A stretch of DNA of 64,000 bases. Origin: Haliotis asinina. Its lineage: Eukaryota; Mollusca; Gastropoda; Lepetellida; Haliotidae. Location of the stretch: assembly GCF_037392515.1 (NCBI RefSeq), contig NW_027133905.1, forward strand, positions 124,001 to 188,000, written 5' to 3'. Under the pieces are notes generated by a model. It made no database searches and had not been told where the DNA came from. It saw only the letters and a program-made list of their open reading frames with translations. Every line of letters begins with the position of its first letter. Positions within the stretch are counted from its first letter, which is position 1. Positions 40,540 to 52,610 of this stretch are shown piece by piece. The translations under genes and the position numbers were made by a program.

Positions 40540-43215
40540 TGGGACAGTCATTCATACACAGATGGGTATTAGACAGTTGACAGATATGGTTCATACACAG
40601 ATTGGTGTGACACAGGTGACAGATGGTTAAGTCTCTGTTGTTCATTCACAGACAGGTGATAGTTGGTTGAGTCTCTGGCGAAGTAGTTCATGTACAGACG
40701 TGTGTGACACAGGTGACAGGTGGTTTTGTCTCTGCTGAAGTGGTTCATACACAGATGGATGGGACACAGGTGACAGATGGTTAAGTCACCTCAGAAGTGG
40801 TTCATTCACAGACGGGTTTGAGAAAGGTGACAGATGGTTAAGTCTCAGTTAAAGTTGTTCATTCACACACAGGTGATAGATGGTTAAGTCTCTGGCGAAG
40901 TAGTTCATGTACAGATAGGTGTGACACAGGTGACAGGTGGTTTTGTCTCTGCTGAAGTGGTTCATACACAGATGGGTATGACACAGGTGAAAGATGGTTA
41001 CCTCTCTGCTGAAGTGGTTCATACACAGATGGGTGTGACATAGGTGTCAGATGGTTAAGTCTCTGGTGAAGTGGTTCATACACAGACAGGTGTAACACAG
41101 GTGACAGATGGTTAAGTCTTTGCAGTAGTGGTTCATACACAGATGGATGGGACACAAGTGACAGATGGTTAAGTCACCTCAGAAGTGGTTCATTCACAGA
41201 TGAGTTTGAGAAAGGTGACAGATGGTTAAGTCTCAGTTAAAGTTGTTCATTCACAGACATGTGATAGATGGTTAAGTCTTTGCAGTAGTGGTTCATACAC
41301 AGATGGGTGTAACACAGGTGACAGATGGTTAAGTCTCTGTTAAAGTTGTTCATTCACAGACAGGTGATAGTTGGTTGAGTCTCTGGCGAAGTAGTTCATG
41401 TACAGACGTGTGTGACACAGGTGACAGGTGGTTTTGTCTCTGCTGAAGTGGTTCATACACAGATGGATGGGACACAGGTGACAGATGGTTAAGTCACCTC
41501 AGAAGTGGTTCATTCACAGACGGGTTTGAGAAAGGTGACAGATGGTTAAGTCTCAGTTAAAGTTGTTCATTCACACACAGGTGATAGATGGTTAAGTCTC
41601 TGGCGAAGTAGTTCATGTACAGATAGGTGTGACACAGGTGACAGGTGGTTTTGTCTCTGCTGAAGTGGTTCATACACAGATGGGTATGACACAGGTGAAA
41701 GATGGTTACCTCTCTGCTGAAGTGGTTCATACACAGATGGGTGTGACATAGGTGTCAGATGGTTAAGTCTCTGGTGAAGTGGTTCATACACAGACAGGTG
41801 TAACACAGGTGACAGATGGTTAAGTCTTTGCAGTAGTGGTTCATACACAGATGGATGGGACACAAGTGACAGATGGTTAAGTCACCTCAGAAGTGGTTCA
41901 TTCACAGATGAGTTTGAGAAAGGTGACAGATGGTTAAGTCTCAGTTAAAGTTGTTCATTCACAGACATGTGATAGATGGTTAAGTCTTTGCAGTAGTGGT
42001 TCATACACAGATGGGTGTAACACAGGTGACAGATGGTTAAGTCTCTGTTAAAGTTGTTCATTCACAGACAGGTGATAGATGGTTAAGTCTCTGGCGAAGT
42101 AGTTCATGTACAGATGGGTGTGACACAGGTGACAGGTTGTTAAGTCTTTGCAGTAGTGGTTCATACACAGATGGGTGGGACACAGGTGACAGATGGTTAA
42201 GTCTCAGTTAAAGTTGTTCATTCACAGACAGGTGATAGATGGTTAAGTCTTTGCAGTAGTGGTTCATACACAGATGGGTGTAACACAGGTGACAGATGGT
42301 TAAGTCTCTCTGAAAGTTGTTCATTCACAGACAGGTGATAGATGGTTAAGTCTCTGGCGAAGTAGTTCATGTACAGATGGGTGTGACACAGGTGACAGGT
42401 TGTTAAGTCTTTGCAGTAGTGGTTCATACACAGATGGGTGGGACACAGGTGACAGATGGTTAAGTCTCAGTTAAAGTTGTTCATTCACAGACAGGTGATA
42501 GATGGTTAAATCTCTGGCGAAGTAGTTCATGTACAGATGGGTGTGACACAGGTGACAGGCAGTTTTGTCTCTGCTGAAGTGGTTCATATACAGATGGGTA
42601 TGACAGAGGTGAAAGATGGTTAACTCTTTGGAGAAGTGGTTCATACACAGATGGGTGTAACACATGTGACAGGTGGTTAAGTCTTTGCAGTAGTGGTTCA
42701 TACACAGATGGGTGGGACACAGGTGACAGATGGTTAAGTCACCACAGAAGTGGTTCATTCACAGACGGGTTTGAGAAAGGTGATAGATGGTTAAGTCTCT
42801 GTTAAAGTTGTTCATTCACAGACAGGTGATAGATGGTTAAGTCTCTGGCGAAGTAGTTCATGTACAGATGGGTGTAACACAGGTGACAGGTGGTTAAGTC
42901 TTTGCAGTAGTGGTTCATACACAGATGGGTGGGACACAGGTGACAGATGGTCAAGTCTCTGTTAAAGTTGTTCATTCACAGACAGGTGATAGATGGTTAA
43001 GTCTCTGGCGAAGTAGTTCATGTACAGATGGGTGTGACACAGGTGACAGGTGGTTTTTGTCTCTGCTGAAGTGGTTCATATACAGATGGGTATGACACAG
43101 GTGAAAGATGGTTAACTCTCTGTTGAAGTGGTTCATACACAGATGGGTGTGACATAGGTGTCAGATGGTTAAGTCTCTGTTGAAGTGGTTCATACACAGA
43201 TGGATGTGTCACAGT
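40540..43215 (-). repeat. 57-bp minisatellite derived from an endonuclease core
   Basis: About 45 copies of a 57-bp unit (19 codons). On the minus strand one frame reads DLTTCHLCHTHLCMNH-like modules (clearest at 42471-42758). The unit aligns without gaps to 55 bp of the neighbouring His-Me endonuclease gene (about 43415-43470); I count 40 of 55 matches. This covers the codons of the catalytic His and two zinc Cys. A 708-bp block of units is itself duplicated within it. The frames are not continuous with the gene. Confidence 0.88.
40640..42076. repeat. Higher-order 708-bp duplication within the 57-bp array
   Basis: Sequence from about 40640 recurs from about 41348, with an offset of exactly 708 bp (ttcattcaca at 40641 and 41349). 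The 98-codon reverse readings at 40859-41155 and 41567-41863 are identical. The copies part near 42076. The near identity indicates a recent segmental duplication. Confidence 0.9.
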
Positions 43216-43296
43216 TTTTTGTCATTGCAGATGTCCTTGAAGGCTTAGGAAGAACCACTTTGAGACAGGGTAAGATGAATCTGCGTGTGGTGGCAT

Positions 43297-43689
43297 TTAC
43301 TCTGGGAAACCCAGACAGTCTTTGTAGTGGCCATGGTGGAAGCACCGTCTCTCGTCCACACACGTCTTACGCTGTGTATTGATGCCTGAGGGCTCCAGGG
43401 TCAAGTGTGATAAATTCATGCACAACTTGATGTGGCAGAGATGACTGACAGTTAAGTCATCCCTGAAGTCCTTCAAATTGTGCAGGAAATACCAAGCCCT
43501 GTTTGCCCGGAGTCTCATCCTTTTCGTCCGCAACGTTGTGTTGAGTACAGGGTAGCCATCCTTGTCAACTGAACCTTCCCACAACTGACATTGGCTGTCT
43601 GGGCCTCCGATGTTAATTCTGCATCTTATCCTGCTCATCAGTGTCTGTATTTCAGTTTCCGTCAGGATCATTTCATATAAAGAACACAT
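43297..43689 (-). CDS. His-Me finger (I-PpoI-like) endonuclease, last exon (130 aa visible)
   Basis: The core pattern is S-H-L-C-H (82-86), C90, H95, E99-P100, I-N (103-104), R107, C110, C116, H118 and C125, with a possible further zinc Cys at C34 in CQLWEG. The spacing matches the I-PpoI family: catalytic His (H83), Mg-binding Asn (N104, nine residues after H95) and two structural zinc sites. I start at the ATG at 43689, but a good acceptor 'tttgttgcag' ends at 43704, so a spliced upstream exon is likely. The 57-bp array starts 80 bp past its stop. Such genes occur in molluscan genomes; whether it is a host gene or a domesticated homing enzyme is not known. Confidence 0.72.
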   Translation of the reverse strand: MCSLYEMILTETEIQTLMSRIRCRINIGGPDSQCQLWEGSVDKDGYPVLNTTLRTKRMRLRANRAWYFLHNLKDFRDDLTVSHLCHIKLCMNLSHLTLEPSGINTQRKTCVDERRCFHHGHYKDCLGFPE

Positions 43690-43704
43690 CTTTATAACTG
43701 TATC

Positions 43705-43905
43705 TGCAACAAAGACAATGGAAGAGTGAGTGATGGAGTCGAATGCCACCATCAAGTCACCTTCACAATCATCACAGGCCAATTTGTGGTTGATAGTAAG
43801 GGAAAGGCTATCACATTAAAAGAATCTCAAAACAGAAACAGAAATAAATTCAGGATACCTGTGTAAGTACTTAAGAACCTGTCATTAGTTACCACTCAGT
43901 GTAGG
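43705..43905 (-). other. Presumed intron or upstream DNA of the endonuclease gene
   Basis: The frame stays open to about 43782 through the acceptor, without an ATG. Nothing else seen. Confidence 0.4.
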
Positions 43906-44160
43906 TGTGAGTAGCTATCATTCAGGGTACCTGTGTCAGTAGTTATCATTCAGGGTACCAGTGTCAGTAGTTATCAATAAGGGTACCAGTGTCAACAGAT
44001 ATCATGCAGGGTACCCGTGTCAACAGATATCATTCAGGGTGCCAGTGTCAGTAGTTATCATTCAGGGTACCTGTGTCAGTAGTTATCATTCAGGGTACCT
44101 GTGTCAGTAGTTATCATTCAGGCTACCTGTGTCAGTAGTTTTCAGTCAGGGTACTCATCT
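43906..44160. repeat. 28-bp minisatellite
   Basis: About nine copies of 'gggtacctgtgtcagtag' plus 'ttatcattca', with variants such as 'gtcaacagatatcat'. It is followed by the CATCA-rich tract. Confidence 0.85.
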
Positions 44161-44440
44161 CATCATTAAGCCAACTCTGATCATTCCCATCTTTGAGTAA
44201 CCTCTGAACCTTCACCATCAAACCCACTCCCGTCATTCTCCATCAACCCTTTCACATCATTCCCCATCAAAAAGCCCTCTCTGATCATTCACCATCAAAC
44301 CTGATCCCATCATTCCCCATCAAACTTGATCCCATCCTCCGCCATCAAACCTGATCCCATCCTTCCCATCAAACCCTGTCACATCCTTCTCCATGAAACC
44401 CCATCTCATCCATCTCTATCAAACCCCAGCCCATCAGTGT
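44161..44440. repeat. CATCA/CCCATC-rich degenerate repeat
   Basis: Irregular repeats of 'catcattccccatcaaacc' and 'tgatcccatc' about 20-30 bp apart. Confidence 0.6.
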
Positions 44441-44808
44441 CCTACACTGTCATAGAGCCATTCTGCCCGGTAATACAGTCAATATACTTAGACCAATATT
44501 GTTTGTAGATGACAAACACTTTACTTTTTTCACTTTTATAGACAGAACATGCAAACACAACTATTTCAGACAGTGTTTGATATTTGTGTGAACAAAATAG
44601 TATGACTCCTTAATCTAGTGTTAAACATTTCACATGATTTCATCCTTTTTTCATCAACATTCCGATATATATGACCACAGGTTGGCATTTGTTGAATGTA
44701 TTAATGTTATGTTTCCAGGAAACAGTCATGACACACAGAAATCACCATATGATTATGAATTTTACCAATAAAGAAACAAGCACATAATAATCTACATATC
44801 TACATAAT
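44441..44808. other. Unique AT-rich spacer
   Basis: No gene or repeat seen. Confidence 0.4.
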
Positions 44809-46448
44809 GGATACATAAACAACTGCTGTGTGAGTAAACTATATGTCTGCTCAATGACCACAGGTGTCACCAAGAACTGATACATAAACAACTGCTATGT
44901 GAGTAAACTATAGGTCTGCTCAATGACCACAGGTGTCACCAAGAACTGACACATAAACAACTGCTGTGTGAGTAAACTATAGGTCTGTTCAATGACCACA
45001 GGTGTCACCAAGAACTGACACATAAACAACTGCTGTGTGAGTAAACCATAGGTCTGCTCAATGACCACAGGTGTCACCAAGAACTGACACATAAACAACT
45101 GCTGTGTGAGTAAACTATAGGTCTGCTCAATGACCACAGGTGTCACCAAGAACTGACAGATAAACAACTGCTGTGTGAGTAAACCATAGGTCTGCTCAAT
45201 GACCACAGGTGTCACCAAGAACTGACACATAAACAACTGCTGTGTGAGTAAACTATAGGTCTGCTCAATGACCACAGGTGTCACCAAGAACTGACACATA
45301 AACAACTGCTGTGTGAGTAAACTATAGGTCTGCTCAATGACCACAGGTGTCACCAAGAACTGATACATAAACACCTGCTGTGTGAGTAAACTATATGTCT
45401 GCTCAATGACCACAGGTGTCACCAAGAACTGACACATAAACAACTGCTGTGTGAGTAAACTATATGTCTGCTCAATGACCACAGGTGTCACCAAGAACTG
45501 ACACATAAACAACTGCTGTGTGAGTAAACTATAGGTCTGCTCAATGACCACAGGTGTCACCAAGAACTGACACATAAACAACTGCTGTGTGAGTAAACTA
45601 TATGTCTGCTCAATGACCACAGGTGTCACCAAGAACTGACACATAAACAACTGCTGTGTGAGTAAACTATATGTCTGCTCAATGACCACAGGTGTCACCA
45701 AGAACTGATACATAAACAACTGCTGTGTGAGTAAACTATAGGTCTGCTCAATGACCACAGGTGTCACCAAGAACTGATACATAAACAACTGCTGTGTGAG
45801 TAAACTATAGGTCTGCTCAATGACCACAGGTGTCACCAAGAACTGACACATAAACAACTGCTGTGTGAGTAAACCATAGGTCTGCTCAATGACCACAGGT
45901 GTCACCAAGAACTGACACATAAACAACTGCTGTGTGAGTAAACCATAGGTCTGCTCAATGACCACAGGTGTCACCAAGAACTGATACATAAACAACTGCT
46001 GTGTGAGTAAACCATAGGTCTGCTCAATGACCACAGGTGTCACCAAGAACTGATACATAAACAACTGCTGTGTGAGTAAACTATAGGTCTGCTCAATGAC
46101 CACAGGTGTCACCAAGAACGGATACATAAACAACTGCTGTGTGAGTAAACTATAGGTCTGCTCAATGACCACAGGTGTCACCAAGAACTGACACATAAAC
46201 AACTGCTGTGTGAGTAAACTATATGTCTGCTCAATGACCACAGGTGTCACCAAGAACTGACACATAAGCAACTGCTGTGTGAGTAAACTATAGGTCTGCT
46301 CAATGACCACAGGTGTCACTAAGAACTGACACATAAACAACTGCTGTGTGAGTAAACCATAGGTCTGCTCAATGACCACAGGTGTCACCAAGAACTGACA
46401 CATAAACAACTGCTGTGTGAGTAAACCATAGGTCTGCTCAATGACCAC
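44809..46448. repeat. 69-bp minisatellite, ~24 copies
   Basis: Unit of 69 bp containing 'aacaactgctgtgtgagtaa', 'ggtctgctcaatgaccacag' and 'gtgtcaccaagaactga'; the first units start at 44811 and 44880. Copies differ at a few fixed positions (atatgtc, ataggtc, ccatagg). Because 69 is 23 codons, the minus strand has a 532-codon repetitive ORF (V-I-E-Q-T-Y-x-L-L-T-Q-Q module). Its start is outside the array, and variation is not concentrated at third positions, so I treat it as non-coding. Confidence 0.95.
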
Positions 46449-48295
46449 TAATGTCCTGGAAATTGATCTTGACAAACAATGCCAATCAAACAAATCATGG
46501 ACAAGTAAGAAGACATTATTTGATCGCCTGAAATGAAAACTGACTTGTCCTGGGCGTCGGGCTATGGTATTTTTGAACAGCTACCAGTGGTACAAGTGTT
46601 TTGCAGACAACTGCTTGCTAAGCAAGTTAGTTCACCAGTGGTGTATCTCATGTGGTTACGTTACTGTGTGATATGACTGAGAAGGAAACATGAAATATAC
46701 TATCATTAAAGAATTTTAAGTGAGATAAATAATAAAGTTTTATGTAACATTAAGGCATTTCAAAACAAGTATCAAGTGGGAGATGTAAACAGTTTTAATC
46801 TCTGTTACAAATGACTGTTTACAGCACACAGGCTGAACACAAGAAGATGATCTTGCTGCCCACCGCCTTCATATCCAGAATATTTTCACCAGGATCCAGA
46901 GGAACCAGCCCACATATGGACACTTACACAACAACAAATCCCAAGGAGCTGATTGTAACTTGGAAGTCTCTCAGTGTTTTGCTTACACAATTTTCACTGC
47001 TTGCATTTTGCCAGTTTTCATGAGATAACAGTAGTGCTCGTCATAACATGAGTAAGGGGATAAATGAGGCATTATTAACTATAGAGGATCTTTCGTTCAA
47101 ATGTGGCACCAGTCAATGATGTTTCAAGGTCCTAATGTTCTTTACTGTCATCAGTAACCACAGGTGATTCAATTTCATGTGATTTGATTTTAATTTGTTC
47201 CAATTCATTGCCAATCTTATGCATTGGAATATAATTTGTAGTTGTTAATATTCATAACTTGTTGTAATTCTACACTGAGCACACAAAATACCCCCACCCC
47301 CACAAAAACAAAACAAAAATAACATTATGTCATTAACTTTCACATCATTCCCTATTATATGCACATTGTAAGGTTCTCCATGCCCAGGGCTGCTGATATT
47401 GCTGTTATCTGTCTATCTGCTATCTGAAGCAGTTGTCAGTGTACAAATATAATGGCTTTACCACCCCTTGCATGTATCGACATTGGATGTGTGATTGGAG
47501 ATAGAACTATGATGAAAACTATGACAGATCACGTAATACACTGAAATAATACAAGCAGGAATTTTGTGTAAAGACGAGTTGTGACTAGTCAAACATTAAA
47601 GATTTTATAGGTATCCAGCCTATATTTGGAACCTAGTTACCCACCATTTCGTTCGATTACACCTTTTCTATTTGGTTCACATCAATGCGTTTGTTTGAAG
47701 TAAATACACTTCTCTATGGTTGTAATCTTGTTCTTATTATTCACACGTTTTTTCCAGTGGCAGTGTCAGTTTACTTTATATGAAACTCTTCATGTGATGC
47801 ACACAGCTGTTCAGTCGTGTCATCATTGTCCCTTGAACAACGATAACTGGTATTATGAATCAATCTGTTGTGGAATTATCCAGTTTTGATACATATTTCT
47901 AAACTAGTTCTCACTAATTTTAATCTCAACACATCATAAAGTGACAAATAAAAAATAATATAGTGCAGAGTAGTACAGGAAAATGTTGGATTTTCAAAAA
48001 GAAAGCAGATTTCTTTTTATTTTAAATGTATAATTTTGACAAAGCGTTTATGACACTTTGTTCATGTATAGAGATACGATAAGAGAGAGTTGCACCTGGG
48101 GACGTGTAAGATGCCATGTGATAATAGATTTAGGGATGAAGAAAATTGAAGTTTGAAGTTCCAACAGCTGAACTGACAGATTTACACAAGCAAACACACT
48201 TGATGTCAGTTAATATTGACAAGGTGACCTAATTATGGACTTAGTGTTGACATGAACACGCTGCTATTCCCCATGCCATTTGCAGCCAATTACAC
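46449..48295. other. Unique intergenic DNA
   Basis: Only short ORFs. A 'tacccccacccccacaaaaa' low-complexity run lies near 47288. Confidence 0.4.
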
Positions 48296-48417
48296 ACATC
48301 GATGTTCATATTGTTGATCACTGGATTGTCTTGTCCAGAATTGATTTTTACAGACCGCCGCCATATAGATTGAATATTGTTGAGGGCGGCATAAAAGCAA
48401 ACACACTCACTCACTCA
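48296..48417 (+). mobile_element. Partial SINE (3' half and tail)
   Basis: Contains 'atcgatgttcatattgttga', 'tcactggattgtc', 'tttacagaccgccgccatat', 'gcggcataaaagcaaa' and a short CTCA tail; the 5' half is missing. Confidence 0.8.
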
Positions 48418-50014
48418 CCCCATACCCTTCATTTTAATGTACCTGGTATTTATTTGTGATGAAAGAGTGGGCACACAACATAAATTGTATTGACTTTCTG
48501 ATCATAATTAGCAAGGGATGATTAATTCAAGGGAACTTATACAAGTTGATTATCACTTATTTTGTGGGGACATATATATGTGTTTCATGTGTATAATATT
48601 ACATATGTATTTGAAGAGTATTGCTTACCATTGTAAATCCAATTGAATGGACTGCTGGTTGTGCCGCCATACACCCACCCTGGTCATCATTACTTGCTGA
48701 CGTTCACTTGTCATCACGAATCTCACAGTATACCCGAATATAGCAAAATCGCAAAAGACAAGGAGATAACTATGGCTTGGAGTACAGAACCTCTCTTTCT
48801 CTCTCTCCCCCTCCAGATGTTCCTCCCCTGCTCTCCAACTTCCCACCCATGCACCCACATATGAATCTACCTACCTAATTATAAAAATTTCACCCTAACA
48901 CATCACCTCTACCATCACACATATTTCATTGTTAAGGTAATGTTAAGATTGGTTAAATCCCATATACCTGTTAATACTTTCTCCTTGTTCTGCAAGGCCA
49001 CTGGCAGTGCTGCTGGCTTTCCTTGAGTTGGCCATTTGATGTACAGGTGTGCATGTCCATGTTACATAGTTGTTAAAGTTCAAGGTCATTTTACTTCCTT
49101 TTAACATTCATGTTTTGGGGAATACTTTGTATACATCTGGCATCAATGTTGTTTTTAAAGTTTTTGTCAAGAGAAAATGTTCAGATAGGGTGTGGGTTGT
49201 TGGAATTTATTGTGATGTGACACCTAAACAGGTATGTAATCTTTATTTTGAGGTGTAACAATCAATGTATAATGCTCACAAATATCAATAAATTGTCAGA
49301 GTACTCTGTCTTGTTGCCTGTGATGTTTTCACGTTGTATTCTAAATTGGTCTAAAGTTATGTGGACAGAATGGATTCTGCTTTCCTCTCAGCTACTATGG
49401 TTATGTTTGGAACTTTGAGCATGTTATTTGATAATGGTTTCCAGGATTATGTGTTAGTTTAGCGAAATGGGGTGGGTAGGTGAGAGTTATCTCTGTTTAA
49501 GACTTGGTATTACCACATCTTCATTCAGTGAAATGGTGCTAGAAATCCATTATTAGATTACAAAGTCTTGTTTAAGATTTTGTTGTTGATGTGATGACCT
49601 GTAATGTAGCTTGTTTTTCTAGTACTGTAGGTATAGCTGACTGTGTGTAGGTTTATTTGTTTATTTAACAGCCTAGGCGTGTTTAGTTTGGGAGCATATT
49701 TCTGGTACTTTTATTCAAGTAATGAATTTTGTTTGGTTGTTGCAGCTAGGTGTGCCCGAGAAGTGGAGTATTATTGGTTGTGACCATGCTTCCAATGTTC
49801 AATAAAATGGAAATCTTCAATTTCAAATCATATCTTTGAATGTTTCCGACATTGTTTCAGCATTTTGATTGCTGATTTCAAACAACCTGCAATAAAGTTT
49901 GACAGTGGTTATTGTTGGTTGCTATGGTGATATGCTTAGTTTAATTTCTCAGATGTTTTGCAAAATGGAAGTTTGAAGGGTTAGAGTAATTGTCATGGAT
50001 ACATATTACCTTGT

Positions 50015-50015
<1 letters not shown>
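48418..50015. other. Unique intergenic DNA
   Basis: No recognised gene. A CT-rich 'ctctctttctctctctcccc' run lies near 48790. Confidence 0.4.

Positions 50016-50052
<37 letters not shown>
50016..50052 (+). repeat. (TCTA)n microsatellite
   Basis: About nine TCTA units, followed after 20 bp by a G-rich stretch (50070-50120). Confidence 0.95.
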
Positions 50053-50054
<2 letters not shown>

Positions 50055-50427
50055 TTACAGGACGTATGTATGTGAGGGGGGCTGTGGGGTGGGGGTGAGG
50101 GAAGGGGTCGGGGGGACAGGGTTTGGCGATGCATCTTGTGTGTATGTTTTGGGTATGTTTCTGCTATACAAATATTTACATATTCAACATGAATTATGCG
50201 TTGATAAAATAACTTTTTCACGGAAATCACGACTTGACTGACTAATAAATAAATCGTGTCCTATGTAGTTTTCTTTTGCCAAGATATCGCTATATAAAAG
50301 TCGGTGAGTATTCGTTTGATCTGGGGGGGTACACCACATTCTTCATCGCATTTATTAAACACAATGAAGCAAACTCATTCAGCTAATATAACTACAATTT
50401 GCGTCTTTTTGTATTGCTGATAGTGTA

Positions 50428-50600
50428 CCAGTATATAAATAGAGCGCAACCAATCTATTTTAGCCATGTTACATTACAGTGGGGCGGTCTGTGATCAACT
50501 CGTCCAAGACATTTCTACTTACCACAGATGCTGGCGCTCGACTGGTAAGACTACGTCACGTGGTATGACGTTGTGCGTTGCACGTGACGTTTCTGCAAGA
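50428..50600 (+). promoter_or_regulatory. Possible host promoter-like region
   Basis: TATA-like 'tatataaat' at 50432-50440 is followed within 150 bp by 'tacgtcacgtgg' and 'gcacgtgacgt' (E-box/CRE-like CACGTG and ACGT motifs, about 50552 and 50580). A 75-codon ORF starts at 50466 but has no recognisable domain. Weak evidence for a transcription start. Confidence 0.3.
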
Positions 50601-50844
50601 TCTTCTGCCGCAGAAAGCAGTCCCGTTGACATCAAGAGAAAGTACTGTTACTTGGCGTCTCTCCGTGTTTCCACATACCGCGTTCGCCCTTGATTACAAT
50701 ACTGTCCAATAAACCATACAAGACAGCTTGTCAATCTGCCAGTAAAATGGACTAGATCTAAACAAGCACACATTTGGTTATCAATAATCCACAACTGCGT
50801 GTTGATAGAATGTTTACTAAATGAATAAACAAACGTCATCTCGC

Positions 50845-50875
50845 AGAGAGACAGACAGACAGACAGATAGATAGA
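50845..50875 (+). repeat. (GACA)n/(GATA)n microsatellite
   Basis: Short GACA run turning into GATA. Confidence 0.85.
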
Positions 50876-51887
50876 AGTATGTTGTCTAAGTGTGAAAAGT
50901 CAGTCTTGGCAAACAACAGTTGTAACGACCAGTTTAGAAGTTATTTACTTTTACAGCCTTGACCCTATGCTTTTGTAACTTACCATTTGTAGGTGTATTT
51001 CTGACCTTGGGAAACCACCAAGAAATGAAAATTCATAGTTAAGTTAACATGGTGTTAGGAACTGAACTGTTTGGGCAACATTTTCAGCCTCGTAGTGGTT
51101 TCACAATGTACGAAATATTTTTATCCAGTTTTAAGTGTATCCGTTCTCTTGGAGACTGGATGGGCACGTATAATGACGTGGCTGACTACTGATCGTCAAA
51201 CTGTCTATTGTCTCTCTGTCTGTTCTTCTACAGCGCTGTGTGACATATCAGAAGTATTGCACATCGTGCATTGTATTCCGCCATTGAATACACTTACAAC
51301 TTTCATTGTTGACACACAGACTATCATAACAAGTATCAAGTGTTTAAGTGTTGGCAGGCTGCCCACATTCCTGTCACTTATTACATGCTAGCTGTATATA
51401 TGACTATGTAAAGGGCGGGAATTAATACACTGAAATATTTTCATTTGAAGGATTTCATGATTACTTTTTTTTCAAGTTTCAATTTTCATTAATTCGGCTA
51501 CATTCCCGTGACAGTTACAAATGTCGTGCGAAAGTTGGGTGTCACCTGTTCTTTCAGTTCTTCAAAGGGCATTTTTTCACCCCAAAACAGATGCCAACAA
51601 CACGCGTAGTTGTAAAGGTCTTGTTAATGCATGCCGGCTTATATGACTTCAAGGTCTTTTGATAGCAACTCTGGCTAATGATTTTGGTTCTGAATATTGT
51701 CCATGAACGAAAAATGCTTTTTAGATGATTCAAAGATAATATGGTACTGTGTGTCTTCTCTAATGTGCTATTATCTTGTGATCTTACCACAGATGGAACT
51801 TCATTTTTCTTTCTCCAGTCGTGATAATGGCTTCAAAAATTGACAAAACTAAGTTGGTTACACGAGTTCCTTGTGGTCAACGTCGAG
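50876..51887. other. Unique intergenic DNA
   Basis: Small ORFs (106 and 78 codons) with no domain. No repeat recognised. Confidence 0.4.
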
Positions 51888-52184
51888 TCTCAAACACAGG
51901 ACCCGTGAAGGTCCCGGGGTAGAATAGGCCTTCAGCAACCCATGCTTGCCATAAAAGGCGACTCAGCTTGTCGTAAGAGGCGACTAACGGGATCGGGTGG
52001 TCAGGCTCGCTGACTTGGTTGACGCGTGTCATCGGTTCCCAATTGCGCAGATCGATGCTCATGTTGTTGATCACTGGATTGTCTGGTCCAGACTCGATTA
52101 TTTACAGACCGCCGCCATATAGCTGTAATATTGCTGAGTGCGGCGTAAAACTAAACTCACTCACTCACTCACTCTCAAACACAG
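51888..52184 (+). mobile_element. Full-length SINE with 12-bp target duplication
   Basis: The 273-bp element (51900-52172) runs from 'gacccgtgaaggtcccgggg' to a CTCA tail. It is flanked by TCTCAAACACAG on both sides (51888-51899 and 52173-52184), an exact 12-bp target duplication. It lacks the tRNA-like head of the 11640 copy. It is in forward orientation relative to the tail. Confidence 0.93.
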
Positions 52185-52509
52185 TCCACTAAAATGGACC
52201 TCTGGGTTGGAGAATAACATTCACTAGGAAATTAAGACAAAATTTTGATCAGTGGAACTACTCAGACTCTACAAATTACGCAAGGACTATCCAAAAATTC
52301 ATATAGGTTGTAAAACTATTCATTTTTTTTATTGTAGTAGTATAAATCGAGATTGATCATGTATTAATACAAAATAATATAAACGCGTTTTCTTCTTCTT
52401 GTTTTAATTTTGGCTAACATGTCCTACAATTGCTAGCAGATGAAGAGATGGTGTAAATCCAACTAGGGTGCATGCAGGTAGCAAAGATATAGTACGTCCC
52501 AATAGTCCC
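52185..52509. other. Unique AT-rich DNA
   Basis: No gene seen. Confidence 0.4.
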
Positions 52510-52610
52510 TAGTGAGTGAGTAAGTGAGTTTAGTTTTACACCGCACTCAGCAATATTCCAGCTGTATGGCGGTGGTCTGTAAATAATCGAGTCTGGACCA
52601 GACAATCCAG
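52510..52610 (-). mobile_element. SINE fragment (tail half)
   Basis: Contains gtgagtgagtaagtgagttt, 'cgcactcagcaatattccag', 'tatggcggtggtctgtaaat' and 'gagtctggaccagacaatcc', then stops abruptly: a truncated copy of the common SINE. Confidence 0.85.

Noticed and set aside
41567..41863. 98-codon repetitive minus-strand ORF (S-V-Y-E-P-L module)
   Set aside because: An off-frame reading of the 57-bp array; the frame homologous to the endonuclease is a different one.
43690..43782. 161-aa version of the endonuclease
   Set aside because: The start would be TTG, and a strong splice acceptor (tttgttgcag) interrupts this part.
44895..46493. 532-codon minus-strand ORF with 23-residue repeats
   Set aside because: Lies wholly in a 69-bp minisatellite whose unit length is a multiple of three; no signal, domain or start context beyond the repeat.
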